Below are positions 17,087 to 26,408 of a DNA stretch of 64,000 nt, piece by piece. The position numbers and the translations under genes are program-made. How positions within the stretch are numbered: position 1 is the stretch's first letter; every line of letters starts with the position of its first letter. Under the pieces are notes generated by a model that saw only the letters and a program-made list of their open reading frames with translations, had not been told where the DNA came from and ran no database searches. Origin of the DNA: Pseudomonadota bacterium. Its GTDB lineage: Bacteria; Desulfobacterota; Binatia; Binatales; Binataceae. The stretch is from positions 1 through 64,000 of the forward strand of contig JAJPIF010000001.1 of assembly GCA_021324885.1 (NCBI GenBank). The letters are read 5' to 3'.

Positions 17087-18163
17087 TCAGTTCGCCGCAT
17101 CCTTGTCCTCATCCCTGAAATGCGGGATGACGTGCTTGCTCATCAGCGCCATGCTGCGCGTCACCTTGTCTGAATCCAGGCCGCCCATGCGCGTCCAGCA
17201 GAGCAATTGAGTGGCACCAAACTGCTGCCTGAGCGCGGCAATCTGTTCGATGCAGGAATCCGGGTTGCCGCAAATCACGGCGCCTTCGTTCTTTAACTGA
17301 TCCCAGTCGACCGAGGCGCAAATGGTGCGCAGATGCTCGTAGATTTCGTAGCCGGGCGCGGGCGGCTGACCCGCGGGCGGCGCGATATACTTGGCCAGGG
17401 TGCGGTAAGTCCAGAGCACCGGGCCGGCAAAATCGCGCCGCGCCGCCTCTTCGGTCTCGCCGCAGTAAACCATGCACAGGACGCCGATATCTCGCGGCTT
17501 GCTCGGATTGGGCGCCAGCTTCAGTCCGTCATGGTAGCGTTTGATCATGTGGGCGGCCGCATCGCCATAAAACCCGAAACTCGGCGCGCAGAGCAGGTTG
17601 AACCCGCGCTTGCCGGCGGCGGCGAAACTGTCGCCGCTGACTGCCGCCACCCACACCGGCGGATGGGGCTGTTGCAGCGGCTTGGGCATCACGCGCTCGA
17701 CCTTAAATCGGAAGTGTTTGCCCGGATAATCCAGCTTCGGTTGGGTCCACGCCTGCAGCACGATATCGAGCGCCTCGTCGAAAATTTCATGCGACTGGCT
17801 TTGTTCGATGTGAAAGCCTCGATACTCGATCGGTTGGAAGCCGCGCCCGACGCCGAAATCGACCCGCCCATCGGATATGAGATCGAGCAGCGCAATCTCT
17901 TCGGCGATGCGCAGCGGATGGTTGAACGGTAGTACCGTCACCCCGGTTCCCAAACGCAGATTGCGGGTCTGCGGGGCGATTGCGGCCAAGGTCAAAGCTG
18001 GCGAGGCGCAAAAGCCGTATTCGGAAAAATGATGTTCGGAGGCCCATACCGAATCGAAGCCCAAATCCTCCGCGCCGCGCATCAGAGCGATTTCTTCCTT
18101 GAGCACCTGACGTTCGCTCTTGCCCGCCGGATTCTCGAATAAATGAAGCATGCCGAATTTCAC
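17087..18163 (-). CDS. LLM-class (luciferase-like) flavin monooxygenase 1
   Basis: 358 residues, bacterial luciferase-like TIM barrel. Conserved blocks: WASEHHFSEYGF, NHPLRIAEEIALLDLISDGR, FGVGRG and the central PKPLQQPHPPVWVAA. Such enzymes use reduced FMN (or F420) and oxygen to hydroxylate, or carry out Baeyer-Villiger oxidation. GTG start at 18163 with GAGGG 7 nt upstream. One of five paralogues in the window, the most divergent from the 30.1, 38.8 and 59.8 kb copies. Substrate unknown. Confidence 0.9.
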   Translation of the reverse strand: MKFGMLHLFENPAGKSERQVLKEEIALMRGAEDLGFDSVWASEHHFSEYGFCASPALTLAAIAPQTRNLRLGTGVTVLPFNHPLRIAEEIALLDLISDGRVDFGVGRGFQPIEYRGFHIEQSQSHEIFDEALDIVLQAWTQPKLDYPGKHFRFKVERVMPKPLQQPHPPVWVAAVSGDSFAAAGKRGFNLLCAPSFGFYGDAAAHMIKRYHDGLKLAPNPSKPRDIGVLCMVYCGETEEAARRDFAGPVLWTYRTLAKYIAPPAGQPPAPGYEIYEHLRTICASVDWDQLKNEGAVICGNPDSCIEQIAALRQQFGATQLLCWTRMGGLDSDKVTRSMALMSKHVIPHFRDEDKDAAN

Positions 18164-18546
18164 CGAGTTGCCCTCGCTCCCCGCCCTTTCCGCCTTCAGG
18201 AAAAGGGGCCCAAAGTTTCACCAGATTCTATCGAGCGTCAATAGCAGATTCGGTGCCAGAACGCGTCAGATCCGCGAAGGAAGACAATCGCGAAATTTAT
18301 CAGAGCCAAGGCGGCACCTTGGCGGCGTCCGTTTCCACCACCACAGGATCATGAACTTGGCGAGCGTGATCCCCAGACACCCCATCAGCGCATCGATCTA
18401 CCTTAAGTGCGGGTTATGGACCGACCATTGACGGCGATATAGTAGTTGAACTAATGGATACCTCGCGGCCGGTCCGGCTGCCTGGCTTGGAAAGCTTTTG
18501 AAACGGCGGTATGCTACGCCGCGTTTTTACAGAAGGGGTCTGAAGA
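18164..18546. other. 383-bp divergent intergenic region
   Basis: Lies between the LLM gene 1 start and sdhC. It contains the sdh promoter described separately near its right end. I see no open frame with family similarity and no other repeat. Confidence 0.6.
18487..18515 (+). promoter_or_regulatory. Sigma-70-type promoter for sdhCAB
   Basis: TTGGAA (18487-18492), a 17-bp spacer and TATGCT (18510-18515) precede the sdhC start by 31 bp, with AAGGGG as ribosome site in between. Spacing and position fit a housekeeping promoter. Confidence 0.6.
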
Positions 18547-19371
18547 ATGGCAAATGGTGCTGTTGCTGAGGCGGTTAATCCCGCTGCCGCGGTCGGCGTG
18601 ACGCGCCGCCGCGACGCCTGGTGGGTCCAGCCGTTGGTCGTATTTCTGGCGCTATCGGGCTTTGTCGTGTATGCGACATGGGCCGCTTTTCAAGGTAAGA
18701 ATTACCGCTACACCGGTGGTGGCGCGAATTACCTATCCCCGTTTTATTCCCCCGAACTGGTCGGCAACCCGCACTATTCGTGGTTCGGCGGCCGGCCTGG
18801 GTGGTGGCCCGGATGGCTGGTTTTTTCTCCGGCGCTGCTGATCCTGCCTTTTCCCGCCTTCTTCCGGCTGACCTGCTATTATTATCGTGGCGCTTATTAC
18901 AAGGCGTTTTGGGCCGATCCACCATCCTGCACGGTCAAGGAGCCGCGCAGCCATTACCGTGGCGAGTCCGCCTTTCCGCTGATTCTGCAGAATGTCCATC
19001 GCTATTTTCTCTATATCGCGATCCTGTTTATCGCCGACCTCGCCTATGACGCGTGGACCAGCTACTGGTTTATCAACCCATCTACGGGTCAGGCCCATGT
19101 CGGGATGGGAATCGGCTCACTGGTTTTGACCATCAACGTGCTGCTGCTGGCCGGCTATACGTTCGGATGCCATTCGATGCGCCATTTGTGCGGCGGCCGC
19201 ATCAATAAGCTGTCCGAATGCCCGATGCGCAGCCGGATCTATGGATGCGTCAGTTCTTTGAACTCCCGTCATATGGCCTGGGCGTGGCCGAGCCTGGTCT
19301 TTGTCGCATTCAGTGACCTTTACGTCAGGCTGTGCTGCATGGGGGTCCTGACGGACTGGAGGATTTTCTAA
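18547..19371 (+). CDS. sdhC: Succinate dehydrogenase membrane anchor, five-helix type
   Basis: 274 residues with five membrane helices (about 25-48, 86-110, 152-170, 186-207, 243-266). It resembles the single-subunit anchor of actinobacterial type-1 succinate dehydrogenase rather than the E. coli SdhC/SdhD pair. A Cys/His group, C208 H209 H213 C215 with RHM at 241-243, lies at the end of helix 4 and start of helix 5; the mycobacterial Sdh1 anchor is known to hold a membrane Rieske-type cluster, and these residues are candidate ligands. Its stop overlaps the sdhA start (TAATG). It passes electrons between the FeS subunit and quinone in the inner membrane. Confidence 0.85.
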   Translation: MANGAVAEAVNPAAAVGVTRRRDAWWVQPLVVFLALSGFVVYATWAAFQGKNYRYTGGGANYLSPFYSPELVGNPHYSWFGGRPGWWPGWLVFSPALLILPFPAFFRLTCYYYRGAYYKAFWADPPSCTVKEPRSHYRGESAFPLILQNVHRYFLYIAILFIADLAYDAWTSYWFINPSTGQAHVGMGIGSLVLTINVLLLAGYTFGCHSMRHLCGGRINKLSECPMRSRIYGCVSSLNSRHMAWAWPSLVFVAFSDLYVRLCCMGVLTDWRIF

Positions 19372-21188
19372 TGGTCCAGTACGACACCCATGAGCACGAT
19401 GTGCTGGTGATCGGAGCCGGCGGCGCAGGCCTGCGCGCCGCGATCGAGGCTTCGGCCCAAGGCGCCAAGGTCGGACTGGTCTGCAAGTCGTTGCTGGGGA
19501 AAGCGCACACGGTGATGGCGGAGGGCGGCGTCGCCGCGGCGCTGGCCAACGTCGATGACCGCGATAACTGGAAGGTCCATTTCGCCGACACCATGCGCGG
19601 CGGACAGTACGTCAACAACTGGCGTATGGCGGAACTGCACGCCAAAGAGGCTCCCGACCGGGTGCGCGAGCTGGAGGCGTGGGGCGCGGTGTTCGACCGC
19701 ACCAAAGACGGCCGCATCCTGCAGCGCAACTTCGGCGGCCATCGCTATCCCCGCCTGGCTCATGTCGGCGACCGCACCGGTCTGGAGATGATCCGAACAC
19801 TGCAGGACTACGGTATCCATAAGGGTATCGATGTGTTCATGGAGTTCACCATCATCGGTTTGATCAAGGACGGCGCTCGCGTTGCGGGCGCCTTTGCCTA
19901 CGATCGCGAGCGCGGCCTGTTCCATCTGTTTACCGCCAGGGCCGTAGTTATCGCGACCGGCGGAATCGGCCGCGCTTACAAGATTACCAGCAACAGTTGG
20001 GAATACACGGGCGACGGGCAAGCGATGGCTTACGACGCCGGCGCCGATCTGATGGACATGGAGTTCGTCCAGTTCCATCCTACCGGCATGGTGTGGCCGC
20101 TGAGCGTTGCCGGGATCCTGGTTACCGAGGGCGTGCGCGGCGAAGGTGGTATCCTTAAAAATAAGGACGGCCACCGTTTCATGTTCGACGATATTCCTGA
20201 GAATTATCGTCAGCAGACCGCCGACAATGAAGAGGAAGGATGGCGCTACTGCCAGGGCGACAAGAACGCGCGCCGCCCGCCCGAACTGCTTACCCGCGAC
20301 CATGTCGCACGCTGCATCGTGCGCGAAATCAAGGAAGGACGCGGCAGCCCGCATGGTGGCGTCTTCCTCGACATCGCCTGGATCAAGAAAAAAATTCCCA
20401 ACGCCGAGGAGCACATCAAGCGCAAGCTCCCCAGCATGTATCATCAGTTTTTGAAGCTGGCCGACATCGACATCACCAAGGTTCCGATGGAGGTTGGTCC
20501 AACCACCCATTACATGATGGGCGGCATCAGGGTTGACGGGGACTCGCAAATGTCCACCGTGCCGGGCCTGTTTGCGGCGGGCGAATCCGCGGCTGGACTG
20601 CATGGCGCGAATCGGCTGGGCGGAAATTCGCTGTCCGACCTGCTGGTGTTCGGCAAGCGCGCCGGCGAGTACGCGGCTAAGTTCGCCAAGGAAAACGGAC
20701 CGGTCGCAGTCGATCAGCGTCAGATTGAGGAGCTGGGACGCCGGGCATTGGCGCCGTTTGAGGAGAATTCAGGCAACCACGAATCGCCTTACCAGATTCA
20801 GAAAGAGCTGCAGACCCGGATGCAGGAGTTGGTCGGAATCGTGCGGCGCGAGGATGAGATGAACCAGGCGCTGGAGCTGATCGGCGAACTCAAGGAGCGC
20901 GCCAAACACGTGCGCGTCGAGGGCAACCGGATGTACAATGCCGGTTGGCACCTTTCGATCGATCTCCACAACCTGCTTACGGTGTCTGAAGCGATCACCC
21001 GCGCGGCCCTGGTGCGTAAAGAAAGCCGCGGTGCGCATTTCCGCGACGACTATCCGAACAAGGACAACACCCTGGGCGGCTTCAATGTCGTGCTGCGCAA
21101 AAGCACCGAGGGAATGAAGGTCTCGATGGAACCGCTGCGTGAGATGCCTGCAGAACTAAAACAGATTATTGAGGAACAACAGAAGTGA
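19371..21188 (+). CDS. sdhA: Succinate dehydrogenase/fumarate reductase flavoprotein subunit
   Basis: 605 residues. FAD-binding GAGGAGLRAA near the N terminus, covalent-FAD His in GKAHTVMAEGG, substrate-site QFHPTGM and HYMMGGIRVD, and the C-terminal FAD motif GLHGANRLGGNSL. Oxidises succinate to fumarate on the cytoplasmic face. The ATG at 19371 overlaps the sdhC stop and has GGAGG upstream, so the longer frame starting in sdhC is not used. Overlaps sdhB by 4 bp (GTGA). Confidence 0.97.
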   Translation: MVQYDTHEHDVLVIGAGGAGLRAAIEASAQGAKVGLVCKSLLGKAHTVMAEGGVAAALANVDDRDNWKVHFADTMRGGQYVNNWRMAELHAKEAPDRVRELEAWGAVFDRTKDGRILQRNFGGHRYPRLAHVGDRTGLEMIRTLQDYGIHKGIDVFMEFTIIGLIKDGARVAGAFAYDRERGLFHLFTARAVVIATGGIGRAYKITSNSWEYTGDGQAMAYDAGADLMDMEFVQFHPTGMVWPLSVAGILVTEGVRGEGGILKNKDGHRFMFDDIPENYRQQTADNEEEGWRYCQGDKNARRPPELLTRDHVARCIVREIKEGRGSPHGGVFLDIAWIKKKIPNAEEHIKRKLPSMYHQFLKLADIDITKVPMEVGPTTHYMMGGIRVDGDSQMSTVPGLFAAGESAAGLHGANRLGGNSLSDLLVFGKRAGEYAAKFAKENGPVAVDQRQIEELGRRALAPFEENSGNHESPYQIQKELQTRMQELVGIVRREDEMNQALELIGELKERAKHVRVEGNRMYNAGWHLSIDLHNLLTVSEAITRAALVRKESRGAHFRDDYPNKDNTLGGFNVVLRKSTEGMKVSMEPLREMPAELKQIIEEQQK

Positions 21189-21940
21189 GCTCGACTGCAA
21201 CATTCAAAATATGGCGCGGTGACGCCAACGGCGGCGAGTTCCGCGATTATCAGGCGCGAGTTGACGAGGGAATGGTCGTGCTCGACGCCGTCCATCAGAT
21301 CCAGGCCGAACAGGCTCCCGATATGGCCGTGCGATGGAACTGCAAAGCTGGCAAGTGCGGCTCATGCAGTTCGGAGATCAACGGTATGCCCAAGCTGATG
21401 TGCATGACGCGCCTCAGCGACCTGCCGCTGGACCAGCCGGTCACGGTCGAGCCGATGCATACCTTCCCGATAATCAAGGACCTGGTCACCGATGTTGCCT
21501 GGAACTACAGGGCCAAAAAGATGATCAAGCCGTTCAGCCCGCGTCCGCCCGACGCGCCTGACGGCACCTGGCGCGTCGCCCAGGCAGACATCGAGCGCAT
21601 CCAGGAATTCCGCAAGTGCATCGAATGCTTCCTGTGCCAGAATGTCTGTCACGTGCTGCGCGAGCATCATCTGGAAGACAAGTTCATCGGGCCGCGGCTG
21701 CTTACTTTCACCGCCGCCCTGGAGATGCATCCGGTGGACATCGAGGACCGCCTGTACGATTTGCGCAAGCTTGACGGGATCGGTTACTGCAACATCACCA
21801 AGTGCTGCACCAAGGTCTGCCCGGAAGAGATCCACATCACCGACAATGCGATCATCCCGCTCAAGGAACGGGTGGTGGACCGCTTCTTTGATCCGGTAAC
21901 TCGCCTGATGAGAGCAATCACCGGTGACGGCAAAAAGTAG
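21185..21940 (+). CDS. sdhB: Succinate dehydrogenase/fumarate reductase iron-sulfur subunit
   Basis: 251 residues. [2Fe-2S] ligands in WNCKAGKCGSCSSEI and the later Cys of PKLMC; [4Fe-4S] motif CIECFLCQNVC; [3Fe-4S] region CNITKCCTKVCP. GTG start overlapping the sdhA stop indicates translational coupling. The order C-A-B with one anchor gene supports the actinobacterial Sdh1-like complex. Confidence 0.97.
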   Translation: MSSTATFKIWRGDANGGEFRDYQARVDEGMVVLDAVHQIQAEQAPDMAVRWNCKAGKCGSCSSEINGMPKLMCMTRLSDLPLDQPVTVEPMHTFPIIKDLVTDVAWNYRAKKMIKPFSPRPPDAPDGTWRVAQADIERIQEFRKCIECFLCQNVCHVLREHHLEDKFIGPRLLTFTAALEMHPVDIEDRLYDLRKLDGIGYCNITKCCTKVCPEEIHITDNAIIPLKERVVDRFFDPVTRLMRAITGDGKK

Positions 21941-22050
21941 GCGCCTCGCTATGGGGAATACGTACGCTTTCGCGACAAGCGATCAATCATGCAGGAGCGG
22001 GCCCCGAGCATGCGGACCGTCCCGCCGCCATGAATAATGAGCGCGCCTAT

Positions 22051-22082
22051 CCCATCCTTTCCCCTACCAGGGGGAGGATGGG
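22051..22082. repeat. Hairpin between sdhB and the convergent DUF1329 gene
   Basis: CCCATCC (22051-22057) pairs with GGATGGG (22076-22082) with a second CCCC/GGGG pairing inside. Located between two convergent genes, so probably a bidirectional transcript-end structure. Related in composition to the hairpin at 14025-14054. Confidence 0.55.
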
Positions 22083-22104
22083 ATGAGGGTGATTGTCGGG
22101 AAAC

Positions 22105-23382
22105 TCACTGCATCACCTGGTCGAGGCCGGCGGGAGTGGCATAGCGCTCGACGTTTTTGTACTTCGCCGCCACATCCTCGGTAAATCTCGCCGGTTCCAT
22201 CGGCACCGAGATGCTGGAATGCACGTTTTGCAAATCCCACAGCTCGGACCATGCGCCGGCGGGTAATGCCAACTGCTCGCCATTGGTACCGGGTACCGTC
22301 AGCGGATAATTGACCTCGGGACCAGTCTTCCACAGTTTGCCGTTCTTGTCGTAAAGGTCCACCCAGCCTGGAGCCATGGTGTCTTTGTCCACGTAAAGAA
22401 CGCGACGGGAGTAACAATAGCCTTTGGCATAAGAAGGGACGGGTCGGATGTCAATCACGTAGGCGTCGCGCAGTTCCCATTTCGCATACTGGGGGCGCGG
22501 CCACATCAAAGGTGGATATGCGATCCGCGTGAACTCCGACTCCGCGGTGCTGTTGATGAAGGGGCGGGCAGAATGCATGACCATCAGGATTTTACGGTCG
22601 CCCAGCGATTTGGCGGTGAATTGAGGGATCTGGATGTTCAACAGATTGATGTCGTCGGGGGTGTAATCACCGCCCACCAGCGGAGAGCAGCGCGCGGCGG
22701 TGGACAGCCTCAGCGAGCGCCGCAGCGACGGCAGAAATACATAGTTCTGCTGCTCTTCGGTCAGATTATCCGGCACAATGACCAAATTGGTAGTATATTT
22801 GGATTGCTCGGGTTGCAGCACCTCGAGATTGGCAACAGTAAACATATCGTCCGCGCCGGGATAAAAAGGCGGCAGACCGACGTCGCTGATGTGTCGAAAT
22901 TTGAAATTGACCTCGCCCACCACGGTGTTTGTGATATTACCATAGCTGTCGATCTCGGCGTTCCCCACCATTCCGGTCATAACCCAGGGCTGGTAGCGGT
23001 ACCATGTATCGAACAGGATCTGCTCTCCACGTTCGGGACCGGAGGGCTTGGGGAATGGCATCCCGGCCACGTAGTCCCTGAGCAGAAATCCGCCTCCGGC
23101 CATCCGCACCATCTTCACCTGCCCGGCGTACTTTTCGGTGTCCTGGAGGTATTTGGCGGGCAGATGAATCGGCACTGCCGCCGTGACTTGCATGACCGCA
23201 TCCGGCGGCATCCTCCATGCGTACTTGCCGGCGAACAATTCCTGCATGCCCAAAGGCATCGACTCTTTGTATTGCTGCCAGTTCTGAGTCGTGATGTTGG
23301 TTCCGGGAGCCGGATCAGCCCAGGCCAGGCTTGAAATCACAGCCAGCGCTATCATGGAGCCCAGCAACTCCTTCGTACGCAT
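22105..23382 (-). CDS. DUF1329 family secreted protein (copy 2)
   Basis: 425 residues with signal peptide (cleavage near AWA). Aligns along its length with the protein at 213-1601 and shares KYLQDTEKY, DYVAGMPFP and FLPSLRRSLRLS. Predicted periplasmic or outer-membrane-associated lipid-carrier-like fold; role unknown. GAGG 6 nt before the ATG. Encoded convergently to sdhB. No DUF1302 partner in the window. Confidence 0.87.
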   Translation of the reverse strand: MRTKELLGSMIALAVISSLAWADPAPGTNITTQNWQQYKESMPLGMQELFAGKYAWRMPPDAVMQVTAAVPIHLPAKYLQDTEKYAGQVKMVRMAGGGFLLRDYVAGMPFPKPSGPERGEQILFDTWYRYQPWVMTGMVGNAEIDSYGNITNTVVGEVNFKFRHISDVGLPPFYPGADDMFTVANLEVLQPEQSKYTTNLVIVPDNLTEEQQNYVFLPSLRRSLRLSTAARCSPLVGGDYTPDDINLLNIQIPQFTAKSLGDRKILMVMHSARPFINSTAESEFTRIAYPPLMWPRPQYAKWELRDAYVIDIRPVPSYAKGYCYSRRVLYVDKDTMAPGWVDLYDKNGKLWKTGPEVNYPLTVPGTNGEQLALPAGAWSELWDLQNVHSSISVPMEPARFTEDVAAKYKNVERYATPAGLDQVMQ

Positions 23383-23668
23383 AAGCCGCCTCGCTATATG
23401 TTTACCTACGTGATCAGCGAAATCAGCGATTCCAAAGATCCGCAGCGATGCCGACTATCCGTTTTTCTATCGCCGTTCGAACCAATTAGCCTATCCAATA
23501 GTATAAATGTGCTCCTAAGGGCAACGATTCAGTCGCTTCTTAAGGCCGCAAATATCTCGATAGGTGACCTGACGATAGGTTGGGGCTTGCGGCTGTGCCG
23601 GGATGGCCTGGAGACAGAATCCGTTTTGTCCTAAGCCGGCGCGCAGGCTGTGCCGCGCGCGGATTCGA

Positions 23669-24250
23669 TCAGACGGGGCCGGGTTTTGGGGTTTGCTGAA
23701 CCGGCTGATGGGCCAGCTCGGGGTTAAAGCGCTGCGCTTTGCGCGCCACGCCGATTGCGGCGGACGGCGGGCATCGCTGCGCCGTATCCAGACTCACTTG
23801 CTGGTTGTGGCCGCTCAGGAGATCCGTCTGCGGGGAATAAGCTTGACCGGCGAGAGGGATGGCGTGACCCGGGCCAATGCGTACTTGAAGACGAAAGTCG
23901 GGGTCGCCGCCCCCGGCAACCCATTGCGCCAGCGTCTCCAGCAAGGGATCGTGGTAGGGGCAGGACATCTGTCTGAGCAACCGCGCAGTGACAAGCCTTT
24001 CCGTGGCCAGGCGGCTTTCTTCCAAGGTGGAAGCCTCGGTCTTGCTCAAGGTCAGCCGTGTTTGTGCGTTTGTGCCTGGGTGAATTGGAGATTTGCTCGG
24101 CTAAGCCGGGTAGAGGATTCCGTGGTAAACAACGTGCTTGCGGTGGTACCAACGGACTGGACTAGACCCGCCGCCTCGGTCGGAACCAATGCCGCCAGCG
24201 CAAGCGGATAAGCACACGATTGCGATCACATAAGCAATTGCTTTTCGCAT
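23669..24250 (-). pseudogene. Lipoprotein gene with an in-frame amber codon
   Basis: Starting at ATG 24250 the frame encodes a lipoprotein signal (lipobox LSAC, Cys at residue 17) and continues to a TAG at 24101-24103 (codon 50). The same frame then stays open for 143 more codons with normal high-GC codon use, ending at 23669 (segments LATERLVTARLL, PDFRLQVRIGPGHA, VARKAQRF). The simplest reading is a 193-residue lipoprotein gene broken by a single nonsense change. The downstream part might also be translated from an internal TTG at 24049. I recognise no family. Confidence 0.5.
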
Positions 24251-24411
24251 ACAGATAGCATCGGCTCAGAGCGGTTGCCCATCATCCGCGGGGGGCGAAA
24301 CCTGCGTCCGGTCGTGGAGCGGCATCGCTTGCGATAATGGTACCGCAGTTTGCCGATTATCTTTTGCCACTTTTACGCTGTTTAGAAGCGTAATTTTCGC
24401 GATCCGGAGGG

Positions 24412-25344
24412 TCAGTTCGCCGCACTCGCGAGATCGATCTGTCTTTGCCCGACTTCGAGCGCGATCGCTTGCTGCCGGCTGACAACCTGTCGCGCCTTCG
24501 CCCAATTAACCGCCTGAGCGAGTTTCGCGGACGCCGCTGCCGCACGCGCCGCAGTTTCGGCGCCGGGCGCTTGATCGTAAATGTCGGGGTCGGATTCCAG
24601 AAAAATCCGGCCGTCCGGAAGAGAAGTCACGCTCAGCGGTTGGTATATGATTTTGACTTCCTCCCCGACAAACACCTGATGGAACAGCGCCTCGATATCG
24701 GCCGCGCCGAGCCTGATGCAGCCGTGGCTGACGAAATGATAAATCGACGACGGGCGATCGGTGCCATGGATCAGGTAGCCCGGCGCGCTGAGGAAGATCG
24801 CGTACTTGCCGAGCGGATTATGGGGACCGGGTCCGATCCGGGTAATTACATGTTCACCGCGGTCCTTCATCACGCGCTGGATCGAGGCCGGCACGATCCA
24901 GGGCGGGTTTTTCACCTTCCCGACTATCTGAAAGTCGCCGACCGGTGTCGGCCACGACGGGCGGCCCAATGCGACCGGATAGGCGCCTATCAGCACGCCG
25001 TCGTCGAACACGAACAGCAGCCGTTGCGGAATGTTGATCAGAATTCCGGTATCCAGTCTCTGCGGAACAACGTGTCGGTCATCGATTTGCACAATCTGGC
25101 CAGGTCTCAGGACCTGACCGGGCTTGAGGTGATTGGACGAGGCCAGCACCGATACCGGCACACCATAGCGGCTGCTCAACCGGTTCAACGTATCTCGGGG
25201 TTGAACCACGTAAGCAAAATCCGCCCCCACCAAATCCCCATACGGGCCAGTCCGCAATCCGGCAAAACTGCGGCTGGACAAGCCGGAAACAATCGTGACC
25301 GCAAGCACAACAGCGGCCCAGCGCGAGAGTCTGGCGGCGTTCAT
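24412..25344 (-). CDS. L,D-transpeptidase with LysM-like domain (YkuD family)
   Basis: 310 residues: signal peptide (cleavage near SFA), a LysM-like repeat (VVQPRDTLNRLSSRYGVPV to GQIVQI), then the YkuD catalytic domain with HGT near residue 215 and the nucleophile motif SHGCIRL. It cross-links peptidoglycan or attaches proteins to it in the periplasm. The ATG at 25344 is preferred over a GTG four codons earlier because of GAGGT upstream; the difference is minor. The C terminus is Ala- and Gln-rich and helical. Confidence 0.92.
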   Translation of the reverse strand: MNAARLSRWAAVVLAVTIVSGLSSRSFAGLRTGPYGDLVGADFAYVVQPRDTLNRLSSRYGVPVSVLASSNHLKPGQVLRPGQIVQIDDRHVVPQRLDTGILINIPQRLLFVFDDGVLIGAYPVALGRPSWPTPVGDFQIVGKVKNPPWIVPASIQRVMKDRGEHVITRIGPGPHNPLGKYAIFLSAPGYLIHGTDRPSSIYHFVSHGCIRLGAADIEALFHQVFVGEEVKIIYQPLSVTSLPDGRIFLESDPDIYDQAPGAETAARAAAASAKLAQAVNWAKARQVVSRQQAIALEVGQRQIDLASAAN

Positions 25345-25449
25345 CAGGCAGGACACCTCGCACTGTTTTCGACGACATACGACGCCTGAATGTTCAAAAA
25401 TTCGACGCCGGCTCTGCTCAACAGTATGCGGAAGGTCTGATGCGGGACG

Positions 25450-25923
25450 TCAGCAATCCAGGCGGCCCATCTGACGCAGCGCTTCGTACACCACGATGGA
25501 AACCGCGTTGGAAAGGTTGAGGCTGCGCACGCCGGCTTCAATAATCGGAATGCGAAAGGCAGGACCGATACCGCTGCTCAGGATCGTCCGCCCCAGCCCC
25601 CTGGTCTCGCTGCCGAACATCAGGAAGTCGCCGGGCGCGAACTGCGCTTTTACGTACGATGTCTCGGCGCGGGCCGAAAACAGCTTGAAGCAGGCACCGG
25701 CGTGAGCGGTCAGGAAGTCGTCGATCACGGTGTAAGTCCGCAAGTCGACCAGCGGCCAGTAATCCAGTCCGGCCCGGCGCAGATAGCGATCTTCAAGCGA
25801 AAATCCGAGCGGGCCAACCAGATGCAGCCGGATTCGGACGGCGGCCGTCAGGCGCGCGATCGATCCGGTGTTCTGCGGTATCTCGGGCCGCACCAGGACC
25901 ACATTGAGCAGCGGTTCGCTCAC
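25450..25923 (-). CDS. trmL: tRNA (cytidine(34)-2'-O)-methyltransferase
   Basis: 157 residues, the exact usual TrmL length. SPOUT-fold motifs: VRPEIPQNTGSIAR near the start, FGSETRGLG in the middle and RSLNLSNAVSIVVYEALRQ in the C-terminal knot. Methylates the wobble base of leucine tRNAs. GTG start overlapping the upstream gene stop by 4 bp; the longer frame upstream lies inside the neighbouring gene and is not used. Confidence 0.93.
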   Translation of the reverse strand: MSEPLLNVVLVRPEIPQNTGSIARLTAAVRIRLHLVGPLGFSLEDRYLRRAGLDYWPLVDLRTYTVIDDFLTAHAGACFKLFSARAETSYVKAQFAPGDFLMFGSETRGLGRTILSSGIGPAFRIPIIEAGVRSLNLSNAVSIVVYEALRQMGRLDC

Positions 25924-26405
25924 TTGGCGGCGATGTCCGCAGGTTGTGCGCGCCCCACCGGGTAACGTTTTCCGGCCACCGTAAAAAAGAAGTTGCCCTC
26001 GTTGTCCATGTCCAGGCACTCGCTCAGATGGTAATAAGCCGGGCGCAGAAACCTTGCCTGGAAGCGTCCATTTTTGACCCGGCAGTAAAGGACATTATCG
26101 GCGCCGACTTCAAGCGAGGAGGCGTCCAGCGGCTCACGGCTATCGTCATTGAGAAGCACGGTGAACCCGTTCCGGGCGTCTCCCTCCACGGATTTGACGA
26201 CGTACGGCGTATCCTCGACCGTAATAGGGGCGCGCTCGTCGCCGATCTGAAGGAAGTAGCTGCCGTCGGGGTTGCGGCTGATGCTGCGGCTGAACAGCAG
26301 CGCGATGCGGGGATTGTCGATCCGCTCCTCGTCGGTATACCAGTTGCCGTCGCGTCGGAAGGAGATCTTTCCCGACTCGACGGCGTAAAAGCCTGCGCGT
26401 GGCAT
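25920..26405 (-). CDS. DUF1285-like protein
   Basis: 161 residues. The pattern GNWYTDEERIDNPRIALLFS, then DGSYFLQ and ITVEDTPYVVKSVE, fits DUF1285 (beta-rich, two-lobed small proteins of unknown function). Sits between dtd (3 bp) and trmL (4-bp overlap) on the same strand, so it is co-transcribed with tRNA-quality genes; function unknown. Confidence 0.68.
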   Translation of the reverse strand: MPRAGFYAVESGKISFRRDGNWYTDEERIDNPRIALLFSRSISRNPDGSYFLQIGDERAPITVEDTPYVVKSVEGDARNGFTVLLNDDSREPLDASSLEVGADNVLYCRVKNGRFQARFLRPAYYHLSECLDMDNEGNFFFTVAGKRYPVGRAQPADIAAK

Positions 26406-26408
26406 GAT

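Noticed and set aside
19368-20603. 411-codon minus-strand frame inside sdhA
   Set aside because: Antisense of a well-conserved flavoprotein; no family features of its own.
23603-24211. 202-codon plus-strand frame in the 23.6-24.2 kb gap
   Set aside because: Codon use favours the minus strand, where a lipoprotein signal precedes the open stretch.
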